DNA of 64,000 bases from Planctellipticum variicoloris (GCF_030622045.1 NZ_CP130886.1:6518001-6582000), one strand, 5' to 3'; positions 44,214 through 54,354 are shown, counted from the stretch's first letter. Notes: generated by a model from the letters alone, not told the origin. Program-made: numbers and translations.

Positions 44214-44864
44214 ATGGTGGACGACCGCGACAACTGGGACGACGAGGCGCCGGCTCAGCCGAAGCGGGGGATGAGCACGTTTTCGAAGTTCCTGCTGGTC
44301 TTTGGGATAGTGGGCGGCATGGGCATGCTGGCCTGCTGCGGCGTCTGCGGCTTCGTCGGCTACAGCTTTGCCCCGAATGTCTCCACCAATCCTCAGCAGG
44401 TCGCCGCCAAGGGAGCCGAGATCTGCGAGATCACGCTGCCGGCGGATTATGAAGGTCGGCAGTCGATGGAAATCGACAACTTCATGATGCTGATGCGGCT
44501 GGTGCACTTCGAGCGGACCGACGGCAAGGGCCGGCTGATGCTGATGGAAGTCCTGCCCCGGATGGGCGACGAGAAAGATTTCAAAGAAGGCTTTCAGAAG
44601 GGGTTCGCCGAGTCGTTCGATGAGAAACAGGATCAGTTCCACACCCTGGTCAACACGTCGAGCGAGACGAAAACCTTTCAGCTTGGCGGGCAGGAAGCGG
44701 AGTTTGTCTTTGAAAAAGGGGACGATGCGGGCTCGAAGACGACCCTGCATCAGGTTCGGGGGAGCTTTACCGGCAAGCAGGGAATGGTGACGTTCACGCT
44801 GGAACTGGAGGATTCGGTCTGGAATCAGGACGAGGTCGAGGCGATCATCCAGTCGATCCGGTGA
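44214..44864 (+). CDS. Membrane-anchored protein of unknown function
   Basis: 216 residues. A single N-terminal membrane segment (FLLVFGIVGGMGMLACCGVCGFVGYSF), with a short acidic cytosolic leader, anchors an exported domain of mixed strands and helices (CEITLPADYEG, LMLMEVLPRMGDEKDFKEGF, VTFTLELEDSVWNQDEVEAIIQSI). No family recognised. AAGGA lies 8 bases before the start. Confidence 0.75.
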   Translation: MVDDRDNWDDEAPAQPKRGMSTFSKFLLVFGIVGGMGMLACCGVCGFVGYSFAPNVSTNPQQVAAKGAEICEITLPADYEGRQSMEIDNFMMLMRLVHFERTDGKGRLMLMEVLPRMGDEKDFKEGFQKGFAESFDEKQDQFHTLVNTSSETKTFQLGGQEAEFVFEKGDDAGSKTTLHQVRGSFTGKQGMVTFTLELEDSVWNQDEVEAIIQSIR

Positions 44865-45001
44865 ATTGATTTCCGGGACAGAAATGTCTGACGATCCCCG
44901 TCGATTCACGCCGTGGCGGGAAAGATTCTGCTTGCCGGTCCGCCCGGTTGCCGAGAGAATAGAAAGAGAGTCCATTCCTCCCGCCGCGCGGAAGGTCCGC
45001 C

Positions 45002-45772
45002 ATGCGCACCAAAATGCTGCTTGCAGTTCTTGCCGGGTTTCTGTTCGTTGCTGAGCAGTCCGTGTGGGCGCAGGCGACGCCTGCGCCTCGGGGCTCGACC
45101 GGATCGGCCACCAGCCTGGGGGTCGGTTCCAACATGTTCGGCACTGCCTCCGGCGGCGGCGCAGGCGGCGGGATGGGAGCGAGCGGTTTCGGATCGTCGT
45201 TTGGATCCGCGGGCGGGCAATCGGGGTTTGGCCAGTCCGGATTCGGACAGGGGGGCGGTCAAAGCGGATTTGGACAGGCGGGTCAGGCGGGCGCCGGGAA
45301 TAATTCCTTTCTCGGGGCGAATACGTCGGGCAGCTTCATCGGCCGAGCGACCCAGGGGCAAACGGGCAATTTCAACGGAGGCAATCAGAACCGCGGGGGC
45401 AGCAACCGGGGCGGTGGCGGGCAGAATCAGAATCTGCTGAATCTGCTGACGGGAGGGGGGGGAAACCAGGGAGGTCAGACGTCGACTGCACCGGCGATTC
45501 GTCCGCGTCAGAGAGTGGCTTTCGACTTTCCGAAGCCCTCTCCAACGAGAATTCAGGCTTCCTATCAGAAGCAACTGACCGGCATTTCCCGCCGATATCC
45601 GCAATTCCAGAACATCGATCTGGCTCCAGGGGCTGATGGCGAAGTCGTGCTGACCGGAACTGTCCCCACAGCTCGAGACGCCCGGCTGGCGGCGAATCTG
45701 GCCCGCCTGGAACCGGGGGTCAGGACGGTCCGCAACGAACTGCAGTTCCCTCCGGAAACCGCGACGGAATAG
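45002..45772 (+). CDS. Secreted Gly/Gln-rich protein with C-terminal BON-like domain
   Basis: 256 residues. Sec signal (LLAVLAGFLFVAEQSVWAQ), then a low-complexity region of GFGQ- and GG-type repeats (about 45-160, such as SGFGQSGFGQGGGQ), then a BON-like unit at the C-terminus (TGISRRYPQFQNIDLAPGADGEVVLTG..ARLAANLARLEPGVRTVRNEL). BON domains bind lipid or peptidoglycan in the periplasm. The flexible spacer may span the envelope. GGAAGG lies 6 bases upstream of ATG 45002. Confidence 0.82.
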   Translation: MRTKMLLAVLAGFLFVAEQSVWAQATPAPRGSTGSATSLGVGSNMFGTASGGGAGGGMGASGFGSSFGSAGGQSGFGQSGFGQGGGQSGFGQAGQAGAGNNSFLGANTSGSFIGRATQGQTGNFNGGNQNRGGSNRGGGGQNQNLLNLLTGGGGNQGGQTSTAPAIRPRQRVAFDFPKPSPTRIQASYQKQLTGISRRYPQFQNIDLAPGADGEVVLTGTVPTARDARLAANLARLEPGVRTVRNELQFPPETATE

Positions 45773-45971
45773 TCTGGCGGCTCAATTTCGGCCGCTGCCG
45801 ATGCGTCCTCGACGCCCCGTTCTGTCCGCAGTTCTGCAAAAATGGCGTCGGCGGCAAAATCGCCTGCGTGGCGGCCTCGGGGAATGCCGATTTCCACCGA
45901 TGCTCACGCGAGTCTTCGGCGGTCGGCGGTCTTCGGTGCCGCGATTTGCCCACTCTGCCCGAGGATGCCCA

Positions 45972-46199
45972 ATGGATCGGCCGCAATCTTCGACTTCCAC
46001 GCCCATGTTCGTCCTTTCTGTCGAGGGAGAACTGATGGGAGTCGACACGCCCGCCAACCGCGAGATGGTCCGCCGGATTGAAGCCTGCGTCCGCGCCTGT
46101 GAGGGGATCTCGACCGACGAGCTCGAACGAGGGATCGTCGCCGACATGCGGCGCGTGCTGGCCGAGGTCGTTCCGGTCCTCCAGCAGCGGGTGGCGTGA
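45972..46199 (+). CDS. Small conserved-looking protein of unknown function
   Basis: 75 residues. The pattern VDTPANREMVRRIEACVRACEGISTDELERGIVADMRRVL resembles short proteins often found in phage or cryptic prophage contexts, but the neighbourhood gives no other phage gene. Start ATG 45972 has GAGGA 6 bases upstream. Function unknown. Confidence 0.65.
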   Translation: MDRPQSSTSTPMFVLSVEGELMGVDTPANREMVRRIEACVRACEGISTDELERGIVADMRRVLAEVVPVLQQRVA

Positions 46200-46295
46200 C
46201 AGGGTCTGGTTCACGGCGTAGAGGCAGCATAAACTGATGCGAGCGGGCGTCGTTCGTCAGCGGGAGGACCGCCGCGTTCGTGCGGAGTTCCGTCG

Positions 46296-46691
46296 ATGCT
46301 GCCTGGCCTCATTCTGCTCGCGATTCACGCCGTCGGCTGGGGAGTGGCCGCATTCTTCGCCCTTCGCCTGATCGGCTGGTATCCTCGCGGCTGCCGACAG
46401 ATTTTCCGCGGAATCGCCCTGGACGTTCTCTCCCTCTCAGTCTGGTACTTCCCGGAAGCGTCCAGAAACGTCGGACTGCCCGCCTGGAATGCCCTGCTCG
46501 GGACGTTCGGCCTGAGACCGGATTCACCGCAACTCCCGTTGATCGCCTTCATGATTGCTTTCGTTCTGGAACTGGGGGCAATCGCGCTGTGCGTGCGGGC
46601 GTTCGTCGGCGCCTGCCGGGCGGCCGAGGAGTTGCGGTACGCACGCCGTTCCGCAACGGATCGGGAAGCCGTGAAGTCCGCGGACCGGTGA
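46296..46691 (+). CDS. Small membrane protein of unknown function
   Basis: 131 residues. Hydrophobic segments at [23 protein letters not shown], near [12 protein letters not shown], and at [23 protein letters not shown]; basic C-terminal tail. GGAG 8 bases before the ATG. No family recognised. Confidence 0.7.
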   Translation: MLPGLILLAIHAVGWGVAAFFALRLIGWYPRGCRQIFRGIALDVLSLSVWYFPEASRNVGLPAWNALLGTFGLRPDSPQLPLIAFMIAFVLELGAIALCVRAFVGACRAAEELRYARRSATDREAVKSADR

Positions 46692-46800
46692 TGCGACGGC
46701 GGGTTTGACAACCCGGCTCGGAACCCCCGATGATGCCGACGGCGTGCGGCCAGACCAGATTCGGCAATCCGCAGGCCGAGCCCCTTCCGGAGACTCGTGC

Positions 46801-47850
46801 GTGACCAGTTCCGACATTTCCGAATCCGAACAGGACCTGGCGGCGATCGAACGGCTCCGGACGGCCCATCGTCAGATTACCGGTCAACTGGGTCGGGTGA
46901 TCGTCGGTCAGACGGTTGTGATCGAACAGATGCTGATCGCGATGCTTGCCGGCGGACATGCGCTGCTGGTCGGGGTGCCGGGACTGGCCAAGACGTTGAT
47001 GGTCCGGACGCTCGCCGATACTCTCGATCTGACGTTCAACCGCATCCAGTTCACCCCCGACCTGATGCCCGCCGACATTACCGGGACCGAAGTCATTCAG
47101 GAGGACAAGTCGACGGGTCAGCGCGACTTCAAATTTCTCCCCGGGCCGGTCTTCTCGAATGTGCTGCTGGCGGATGAAATCAACCGGACGCCCCCCAAGA
47201 CCCAGGCGGCGCTGCTGGAAGCGATGCAGGAGCGGCAGGTGACGGCCGGCGGACAACGACATTCGCTTCCCGATCCTTTCTTCGTGCTGGCGACGCAGAA
47301 TCCTATCGAGCAGGAGGGGACGTATCCGCTGCCCGAAGCTCAGCTCGACCGGTTCATGTTTCAGATCCTTGTCAACTATCCCAGCGAAGACGAAGAGTTT
47401 CAGATCATTCGCCAGACGACTGGCGGAGTTCCCCCGACGCTCGATCGCGTTCTGACCTGCGACCAGTGGCGGGAGTTGCAGCGGCTCGTCCGTCGCGTTC
47501 CTGCGTCGGACAGCGTCGTCCGCTATGCCATGCAACTCGCCCGGCTGACGCGACGGCAGGAAGGCGCGCCGGATTTCGTGCAGAAGTACGTGAGCTGGGG
47601 AGCCGGGCCGCGCGCCGGCCAGTACCTGGTGCTGGGGGCCAAAGCCCGCGCCATCCTGCAGGGCCGCCCCGCCGCCGCAACCGAGGACGTCCGGGCGATT
47701 GCGGCCCCCGTCCTGCGTCATCGTCTCATTACGAACTTCAACGCAGAAGCGGACGGAGTGGGACCCGATGACATTGTCGGACGTCTGCTGGAGCTGGCCT
47801 CTGAGCATCCTCAGCCCGGTGGGTATCTGCCGAAGGTCTTCAAGGCGTAA
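46801..47850 (+). CDS. MoxR-family AAA+ ATPase
   Basis: 349 residues. Walker A-like GVPGLAKT, Walker B LLADEINR, sensor 1 ATQNP, and [17 protein letters not shown] are the MoxR signature. These cytosolic ATPases act as chaperones that insert metal or activate von Willebrand-type partners. In most genomes a DUF58 or VWA gene follows; here the next 520 bases hold no such gene, so the partner is elsewhere. Start GTG 46801 with CCGGAG 8 bases upstream. Confidence 0.92.
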   Translation: MTSSDISESEQDLAAIERLRTAHRQITGQLGRVIVGQTVVIEQMLIAMLAGGHALLVGVPGLAKTLMVRTLADTLDLTFNRIQFTPDLMPADITGTEVIQEDKSTGQRDFKFLPGPVFSNVLLADEINRTPPKTQAALLEAMQERQVTAGGQRHSLPDPFFVLATQNPIEQEGTYPLPEAQLDRFMFQILVNYPSEDEEFQIIRQTTGGVPPTLDRVLTCDQWRELQRLVRRVPASDSVVRYAMQLARLTRRQEGAPDFVQKYVSWGAGPRAGQYLVLGAKARAILQGRPAAATEDVRAIAAPVLRHRLITNFNAEADGVGPDDIVGRLLELASEHPQPGGYLPKVFKA

Positions 47851-48374
47851 GTGCCCCTGCCTGTCCGCAGCATTCCTCCGGCGTTTTGATCGTTGGTGAT
47901 GCTGTCCCAGGGGCCGGGGACGCGCCTCGGAGCACTCTCTTCCCGGTGAACTCGATCCGACGTGCGCGTCCGGGTTGGTGGCCGTTTGCCGCGGACTTCG
48001 AAGAGGCTGCGGAATTCCAGACTCGGTGAATTGCGAGAATCTGTCGATTCCACGGGAAGAATCGACACCTGTCGACAAAACATCGGCTTTGTCATGGACT
48101 CGAATCAGGTTTCGCTGTCCGCCAGGATTCTTGCGAGCACAATTGAACAAGAATCGTTCTGAATGCTGATGCGACGGACGACTGACAAGTCGCGCGATCA
48201 GCTCGTTCAGATGTCAGGTCTGCATGCGCCGGACACGAACCGGCCCTGTGTGATCGACACGTCGTCTATTCGGGCGATCTTCCTGGAAACAGCGAACACG
48301 GCCCGTCCGCCAATCTGGCGCCGGATCTGGCCGAGAATTGTGACTGCCTTTGCGGGCCTGCAGGAGCAAGGTTT
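47851..48374. other. Intergenic stretch without a recognisable gene
   Basis: About 520 bases between the MoxR gene and the next secreted protein. A 70-codon frame at 48163-48378 lacks a ribosome site and any protein-like pattern, and I see no strong hairpin with a T-run. It may hold the promoter of the gene at 48375. Confidence 0.5.
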
Positions 48375-49124
48375 ATGAGAGTCTTGAAATCCGTCCTGAG
48401 TTCCGTTGCGTTGCTGGCCGCCAGCCTGATGGCGGATTATGCCGCGGCGCAGTCGCCGCGAATACCGCTGCCGGCCGGCAGCCTCGTCTCTCCGCCCCAG
48501 ACCTGCCCGATGATGGTCGTCGGGCAGGAGGGACCGAATTCGTACTATTACTACTCGCTTTACTACGACGCGATGACTCCCTGCACTTCGCCTGGCACCC
48601 CGACAGTGGTGGCGGGCAATTATGCGTGCCCTCAGTACTGCCCCGACTGCGTCCCGGCTCTGCGAGTTGCCAGCAACGGAGTTGCCCCGACGTTTTCTGG
48701 GCGGAAGAAGGCTGTCGAACCGACTCATGATCCGCGACTGACGGGCGATGGCGCGTCGGCCGATGTCTCGCCAGAGGCGCTGAAGTTCGCGGAATTCCTG
48801 CCCGCAGAAGATTCGCGGTTGAGATTCTATCTCAAGGACGAAAAAGGGCGTCAATATGTCTGCTTCCGGGTTCGAGTGACGCTCGAAAGCCGGGGAGCCG
48901 ATCGCGAGTTTCCGCTCGAACGCGAGATCTTTATTGGCTACGAAATGCGTTCCGAGGCCACGGTGTCCCAGACCGTCTATCGGATTGGCGAACTGGAACC
49001 GGCGGAAAGCGGCGTCGACGCAAACGACGCCCGCGCGTTCCGTTGCGAACTTCCGAAGGGAATCCTCCGCACGCAGTACGGCCGCAATGATCTCCACAAG
49101 GTACTGCTGCTGCAGGTGAAGTAA
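48375..49124 (+). CDS. Secreted Cys/Tyr-rich protein of unknown function
   Basis: 249 residues. Sec signal (VLKSVLSSVALLAASLMADYAAA). A Tyr/Cys-rich middle (SYYYYSLYYDAMTPC; ACPQYCPDCVPAL) suggests disulfides after export, followed by a beta-rich C-terminal domain (RLRFYLKDEKGRQYVCFRVRVTLES). No family recognised. Start ATG 48375 with GGAG 8 bases upstream. It converges on the kinase gene at 49259. Confidence 0.75.
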   Translation: MRVLKSVLSSVALLAASLMADYAAAQSPRIPLPAGSLVSPPQTCPMMVVGQEGPNSYYYYSLYYDAMTPCTSPGTPTVVAGNYACPQYCPDCVPALRVASNGVAPTFSGRKKAVEPTHDPRLTGDGASADVSPEALKFAEFLPAEDSRLRFYLKDEKGRQYVCFRVRVTLESRGADREFPLEREIFIGYEMRSEATVSQTVYRIGELEPAESGVDANDARAFRCELPKGILRTQYGRNDLHKVLLLQVK

Positions 49125-49258
49125 TGCTGTTGCAGGCGGTTAGCGAGTCGTCTTGTCCCGCGCGAATCGGCGTTGAACTCCACCGCGTCGGGCGTCGCTG
49201 CCGGTTTGGCGGCGGCGCCCGACGTCTGAACCGTCCGCAGCGCGGCGGAATCGCGGAA

Positions 49259-51595
49259 TCAATAGGTCCTTCCATCGCCGGCCCTGTTGGCGACCGGCAG
49301 CCTCCGGAGGAAGTCGGCAGGAGTCAGTCTCGCCCTGCTGCTCCGAACCAGCCGGATCGCCTTTAAATCCGTAACCGGCCAACCCGTCGACAGTCTCGGA
49401 AATGGAAACGTCTGCGTGGGCGCCGTCGGCACGAGATGAACCGCTCCTCCCGCGATCCGCTTGCGGCTCAAATCGCCTCCCATCTGCAGAGGATCATCGA
49501 GCCGCCCCGCAGGAATCACCATCGGCCGCAAGTCGGGAAATAACAGTCCCGGCGCCCGAGTCGACGTCCACTCCGGCAGATTGGAACACATCCCGTAGAT
49601 CGGTGGCTGAGTGGGCAATCGGTCCCAGTCGGGAGTCCCCACGGGAGCCGCCTTGAGAGCCCCGGCGGGATCGGCGGGCAGGCGGTCCCCCCAGGGATAC
49701 GTGTGACTTCCGCCGGAGGTTGTCACATACTGAAACTCAATCTCGTCGGGGAGACGCTTGCCGAGCAGTTCGGCGATCCGAACGGCGCTGTCCCACGATG
49801 TCGGCAGGGCGAAATCGGGCGGCAGATCCTTTGCGGAGGGAGGGAGCGGCAGGTCGGTCAGCCGACGATAGTCGGCGGGAGTGAGTTCAAAGGGCTCAAT
49901 ATCGAAGTCGGGCACGGCAAAATGCACCGGGGCGATCGGCAGACCGGCCGCGAAATTTTCAGTGCCGGTGATTCGCACCATGGAGTCTGCGATGTTCGCC
50001 GCCGGAATTTGAATCGGCGGCAGACGGACCGTCCCCGAAGGGGTCCGCGTCCACGTTTTGTGGAAGAGCAGCCCTGGCTGGGGGACGTCGCCGGGACCGG
50101 GGACTTTCCGGAAGACCTCATGGAACCGTCCGTCTTCAAGGGCGGCCACGACCAGGTACTCACCGGCTTTCAGGCGGATGTCGGCCGGGGAGCGGGACTG
50201 CTGCAGGTTTTCGGGAACGGGAGTTCCGGATCGCGAGTCCAGCGGAATAAAGGCCAGCCGAGCTCCTGCGGGCTCTGTCTGCAGCTCGACGCGGACCCGA
50301 TCATCGTTCATCGCCCCGACTGCAAACGCCGCCGCCGCGCCGCCGGCGGCGAACAGACCGGTTCCCAGGAAGACTGCAAAGCGATGACGATAGCTCCAGC
50401 GGGCCAGGCGCGTGGGAAGCGAGATCGGTCGTGCAACCACCGGCCGGCCTGCGAGAAACCGATCGAGATCGGCCGCGAACTCGCCCGCCGATGCATATCG
50501 GTCGGCTGGGCGCTTGGCGATTGCTTTCAGGCAGATGTTCTCCAGATCCGGGGAAATCAGGGGATTCCGCCTGCGGACTGGGATTGGTTCTGACTCCGCC
50601 ACCTGCCGTAAGACCTGCGAAACGTCGCCGACAAACGGCGGTGCGCCGGTCAACAGCTCATACAGGATGACTCCGAGGGAATAGATGTCGGATCTCGCAT
50701 CGGTCTGCTGGCCTCGTCCGGCGGCCATTTCCGGACTGATGTAGGCGATTGAGCCCAGAATCCCACCGTCCTGGCCAATCGTGGAGTCGCGATAAGAGTG
50801 TTTTGCGAGCCCGAAGTCTGTGACGTGAGGATTCCCTGCGTGATCGATCATCACGTTGGCCGGCTTCAGGTCCCGATGCACGATCTGCCGCTGGTGCGCA
50901 TGATCGATGGCGCTGGCGATCTGCAGGCAGAGTCGTGCGGCGCCTTCCGGGGACAGCGAATTCTCTTTGAGCCAGTCCTGCAGATTCTGGCCTGCGATAT
51001 AGTCCATCGCGATAAACTGTATGCCGTCTTCTTCTCCGGTCGCCAGAACATGCACGATTCCCGGATGATTCAGGCGGGCGATCGCCTGAGCTTCCCGGAT
51101 CAGCAGAGCGTTCGGCATGGAGCGGGAGGATCCGGTGCGCCCGATCTTGACGGCGACATCGCGATTCAATTGCGGATCGTGAGCCATCCACACATCGCCG
51201 AATCCGCCTTCCCCGATCAGATTGACCAGGATCAGCCCGCCAACCCGGTCTTTCGCTGCAAAAACGCGGCGGGGGGCTTGAACGGTTGCCGGTGACGCCG
51301 CAGCAGACTGAAACTCATCGGCAATCGCGCGAAGTGACTCCAGATCGCCAGGAAATTTGCTTTCATAGTCCTGCAGCTCCACCGTCTGACCGGCCTTGAC
51401 CCGGTATTCGCGATCCAGGCGGACGAGCTCAATCAGGAGACGGGGGCGCAAGACCGCGGTGGTGGTCGCCAGGAATCGTGTGATCTCGGGGTTATCTCCG
51501 TGTTTCCACGCATCCTCGAAACGGTCGCAGACAGAGTCGATCAACACTTCCTCGGCAAGCGCCACGCCGTGATGCGCATGACTGACATTGTTCAT
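49259..51595 (-). CDS. Membrane Ser/Thr protein kinase with a C-terminal FGE-sulfatase-like region
   Basis: 778 residues. Kinase domain: glycine loop GEGGFGDVW (129-136), Lys150 in VAVKIG, catalytic HRDLKPANVM (240-249), DFGLAK (260), and APP/SDIYSLGVIL. A membrane helix follows (FAVFLGTGLFAAGGAAAAFAV, near 410). The outside part includes a PEGA-like segment (VRVELQTEPAGARLAFIPL) and an FGE-sulfatase/SUMF1-like region (SWDSAVRIAELLGKRLPDEIEFQYVT...TYPWGD). It overlaps the upstream sigma-factor gene by 4 bases (ATGA), so they are co-translated; the kinase may control that sigma factor. The outside signal is unknown. Confidence 0.92.
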   Translation of the reverse strand: MNNVSHAHHGVALAEEVLIDSVCDRFEDAWKHGDNPEITRFLATTTAVLRPRLLIELVRLDREYRVKAGQTVELQDYESKFPGDLESLRAIADEFQSAAASPATVQAPRRVFAAKDRVGGLILVNLIGEGGFGDVWMAHDPQLNRDVAVKIGRTGSSRSMPNALLIREAQAIARLNHPGIVHVLATGEEDGIQFIAMDYIAGQNLQDWLKENSLSPEGAARLCLQIASAIDHAHQRQIVHRDLKPANVMIDHAGNPHVTDFGLAKHSYRDSTIGQDGGILGSIAYISPEMAAGRGQQTDARSDIYSLGVILYELLTGAPPFVGDVSQVLRQVAESEPIPVRRRNPLISPDLENICLKAIAKRPADRYASAGEFAADLDRFLAGRPVVARPISLPTRLARWSYRHRFAVFLGTGLFAAGGAAAAFAVGAMNDDRVRVELQTEPAGARLAFIPLDSRSGTPVPENLQQSRSPADIRLKAGEYLVVAALEDGRFHEVFRKVPGPGDVPQPGLLFHKTWTRTPSGTVRLPPIQIPAANIADSMVRITGTENFAAGLPIAPVHFAVPDFDIEPFELTPADYRRLTDLPLPPSAKDLPPDFALPTSWDSAVRIAELLGKRLPDEIEFQYVTTSGGSHTYPWGDRLPADPAGALKAAPVGTPDWDRLPTQPPIYGMCSNLPEWTSTRAPGLLFPDLRPMVIPAGRLDDPLQMGGDLSRKRIAGGAVHLVPTAPTQTFPFPRLSTGWPVTDLKAIRLVRSSRARLTPADFLRRLPVANRAGDGRTY

Positions 51596-52227
51596 CGATC
51601 CAATTCCTCGGCCCAGCGTTGACGAAGCACTCTCAGTTTTCGGCGAACCGTGGCGACTGCCACGTCAACCTCGGCAGCAATCTCCTCGGCCGTCGACCCC
51701 TGTAATGTCAAAACCGCAATCTCGCGCGTCCGGGGATCAACAATTTGTCCCACCCAGTGCTGAATTGTATCGTTTATGGCGATCAGGTCAGACTCCTGGG
51801 GAGGAACGGCGATCAGATCTTTCAGCAGACCGCCGTCTCTCCCGACAGGCTCATCCAGCGAGAGTCGCCGACTGCCGCCTCCGCGTTTTGCGGCCTGCTC
51901 GCTGCGCAAATGGCTGGCCACTTTGCGTTGCGTCAGCGCCAGCAGCAGCCACCACAGTTCGTCGCGATTGCGGACGTCGATGAATCTCCCTTTGCGGGCG
52001 CCGTTCCACAGACTTTCCATCACGCTGGCGGCGATATCTTCGCCGTCGCTGCCGCGGACCGGCGTCCCGCGGATTTTTTTCTCGGCCAGGGCCGCCAGGC
52101 TGGCGAAATAGCGGTCCCAGAGCTGCCGCATCGCCTCGGCATCTTCCTGCCTCAGGCTGTTCAGCAGCAGCGTGATTGACGTCGATACCGAGTCGCCACT
52201 CGTTATCCGGGAGTCCGATGTCGCCAT
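51592..52227 (-). CDS. ECF-type RNA polymerase sigma factor
   Basis: 211 residues. Region 2-like (AMRQLWDRYFASLAALAEKKI...ASVMESLWNGARKGRFIDVRNRDELWWLLLALTQRKVASHLR) and region 4-like DNA-binding helices (IAVLTLQGSTAEEIAAEVDVAVATVRRKLRVLRQRW) of the ECF-like family that planctomycetes encode next to Ser/Thr kinases. No anti-sigma gene is present, and the co-translated kinase presumably takes that regulatory place. Start ATG 52227 has GAGGGG 5 bases upstream. It is divergent from the signal peptidase gene (287-base gap). Confidence 0.88.
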   Translation of the reverse strand: MATSDSRITSGDSVSTSITLLLNSLRQEDAEAMRQLWDRYFASLAALAEKKIRGTPVRGSDGEDIAASVMESLWNGARKGRFIDVRNRDELWWLLLALTQRKVASHLRSEQAAKRGGGSRRLSLDEPVGRDGGLLKDLIAVPPQESDLIAINDTIQHWVGQIVDPRTREIAVLTLQGSTAEEIAAEVDVAVATVRRKLRVLRQRWAEELDR

Positions 52228-52514
52228 AGAAACCCCTCGCCAACGTGGTATCGACTCCCCCAGGGAACTGGCGGATGAAACCGGCTCTCGACACGGATTG
52301 AGCGTTTGAACCGATCTGCGCTGGTATTTGCCACGATACCTGGAATCGAGTCGATTTTGCCAGATGTCAACGGCCTGGCAGCCAGCGGTGAACCAAAATT
52401 CGTCATCGCCGTTGAACTGAGAGGAGTGCGGGACCTGGCGAATTCGGGTTCGGATTCCCGTCGGACGCTGCGTCGAGTATAGTTTGGAGCGGCAGCCCCC
52501 GACTCGACAGAAAC

Positions 52515-54353
52515 ATGAAGCCTGCCAAAGGTTTATCACAGATGTCCGCCAGCGCCGCCGCTGCGAAGCCGACTGTCCGCGCCGAAACCACCGGACGCCA
52601 GATTCGTCACCAGGACGGACTCCGCGAGCCGGTCGAATCGATTTTTGTCGCCCTGATCCTGGCAATCATATTTCGGGCGTTCGCTTCGGAAGCGTTTATT
52701 ATTCCGACGGGTTCCATGGCGCCGACGCTGCTGGGGCGGCACAAGGACGTCTGCTGCTCTCAGTGCGGCGTCCATTTCACCGTCGGAGCCAGCGATGAAC
52801 TGGATCGGGAACTGCAGCAGATTCTGATTGCCCGAGTCCGCAACGCGACCTGCCCGAACTGCCGCTTCACGATGAATGTGTATCAGGAACCGGCCTTCAA
52901 GGGGGATCGGATCCTGGTCAATAAGTTTCCCTACGAGTTCGGCGAGCCCGATCGGTGGGATGTCCTGGTTTTCCGATATCCCGAGGACCCCCAGACCAAC
53001 TACATCAAGCGTCTGGTCGGGCTGCCGGGGGAGACCGTGCGAATTCAGCGGGGAGATGCTTACGCCCGGCTCGGCGAACAGGGGGAATTCCGGATTCTGC
53101 GAAAGAACGACCCCTCCAAGCAGCGCGTTCTGCAGCAGCTTGTCTACGACGACGCCCATCCCCCCCGCCAACTCCTGGAAAAGGGTTGGCCGGAGCGCTG
53201 GCAGCCGCTGGTCCGGAAAGATACTCCCGAGGCTGTAGACCGCTGGTCTCCGGACCCCGCCGGCTGGTCCAGGGAAGCTGACCAGCGGACGTACTCGCTC
53301 GCCGCCGGGTCGGAGCTGCAATGGCTGCGGTATCAGCATCTGATTCCCACCAGTTTTGACTGGGAAGCGGTTGCCGACGGGCAGGCTCCACACAGCCTGC
53401 CCCGACCGTCGTTGATTACAGATTACTGCGGCTACAACAGCACCAGCGGAACTCCCAACTCCGACCCCGACGATCATCAGTTCTGGGTCGGCGATCTGAC
53501 GCTCAATGCTTTGATCGACATTCAACAGGTCAATGGAGCCAATGCGCAACTGGTCCTCGAACTTGTCGAAGGCGCACGCCGGTATCGGGTGCGGATCGAC
53601 GTGCCATCGGGAACGGCGACGCTGACTCACACGGATGACCTGGCCGGCGACGGGGACGATCGCGAAATCGAGCTGAGCAAGGCGGCGACGCCGATCACGG
53701 GCGTCGGGAAGTATCGGGTTTCATTGGCGAACGTCGACGATCGAGTCTGTCTGTGGATCGACGACCGCCTGATCCCGTTCGGGGAAGCCGCCGAGTATCT
53801 GCCGCCCCCCGATCCTTCGCCACAGATTGCGGACTTGGTTCCGGTCGGAATTGCCGCGTCGGGTCTGGGGGTGACTGTCGGCGAGCTGCTGCTGCAGCGG
53901 GACATTTATTATCGGGCCGAGAGCGTTTCCAACGACTCGACCGGCTACAGCGGACATGATTCCGAGGTGCAGATCTCCGCCCGCGATCTCAACGAGCAAC
54001 TGACGAATCCCACGGAGTGGGCTCGGCTGTACCGCGAGCGATCGCGGGCCGCGGAGTTTGATCCTCTGGCGGCTGACGAGTACTTCGTGATGGGGGATAA
54101 CAGTCCGCGCAGCCAGGACAGCCGGCTGTGGCCCAACAGTCGGGACGCCGTCAATCGTCCGGCGGTGAAGCGGAGCGCCCTCCTGGGCAAAGCTTTCTTC
54201 ATCTTCTGGCCCCACGGCGTACCGTTCCTGAACAACGGTAAGGGCTACGCGTTATTCAATCACACCACCATGCCCCGATCCGAAGTCGAGAATTACCCGA
54301 GCGTGACGTTTCCGTTCTATCCGCAGTTCTGGCGGATGCATCGGATTCGGTGA
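52515..54353 (+). CDS. Signal peptidase I with large insertions
   Basis: 612 residues, about twice the usual length. One N-terminal membrane anchor (VESIFVALILAIIFRAFASEAF), catalytic Ser67 in IIPTGSMAPTL, catalytic Lys165 in NYIKRLVGLPGE, and the conserved late box MGDNSPRSQDSR (524-536). Two insertions stand out: a zinc-ribbon-like pair CxxC (81-84) and CxxC (113-116) between Ser and Lys, and about 340 residues between the Lys region and the late box, of beta-sandwich look (FWVGDLTLNALIDIQQVNG; YRVSLANVDDRVCLWIDDR). It cleaves signal peptides of exported preproteins at the membrane. The insert may bind polysaccharide or substrates; inference. ATG 52542 is a second possible start. Confidence 0.92.
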   Translation: MKPAKGLSQMSASAAAAKPTVRAETTGRQIRHQDGLREPVESIFVALILAIIFRAFASEAFIIPTGSMAPTLLGRHKDVCCSQCGVHFTVGASDELDRELQQILIARVRNATCPNCRFTMNVYQEPAFKGDRILVNKFPYEFGEPDRWDVLVFRYPEDPQTNYIKRLVGLPGETVRIQRGDAYARLGEQGEFRILRKNDPSKQRVLQQLVYDDAHPPRQLLEKGWPERWQPLVRKDTPEAVDRWSPDPAGWSREADQRTYSLAAGSELQWLRYQHLIPTSFDWEAVADGQAPHSLPRPSLITDYCGYNSTSGTPNSDPDDHQFWVGDLTLNALIDIQQVNGANAQLVLELVEGARRYRVRIDVPSGTATLTHTDDLAGDGDDREIELSKAATPITGVGKYRVSLANVDDRVCLWIDDRLIPFGEAAEYLPPPDPSPQIADLVPVGIAASGLGVTVGELLLQRDIYYRAESVSNDSTGYSGHDSEVQISARDLNEQLTNPTEWARLYRERSRAAEFDPLAADEYFVMGDNSPRSQDSRLWPNSRDAVNRPAVKRSALLGKAFFIFWPHGVPFLNNGKGYALFNHTTMPRSEVENYPSVTFPFYPQFWRMHRIR

Positions 54354-54354
54354 C

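Noticed and set aside
46801-48374. DUF58/VWA partner gene expected after MoxR
   Set aside because: No such frame is present in the following 520 bases; the partner must lie elsewhere.
48163-48378. 70-codon frame before the Cys/Tyr-rich secreted protein
   Set aside because: No ribosome site and no protein-like pattern.
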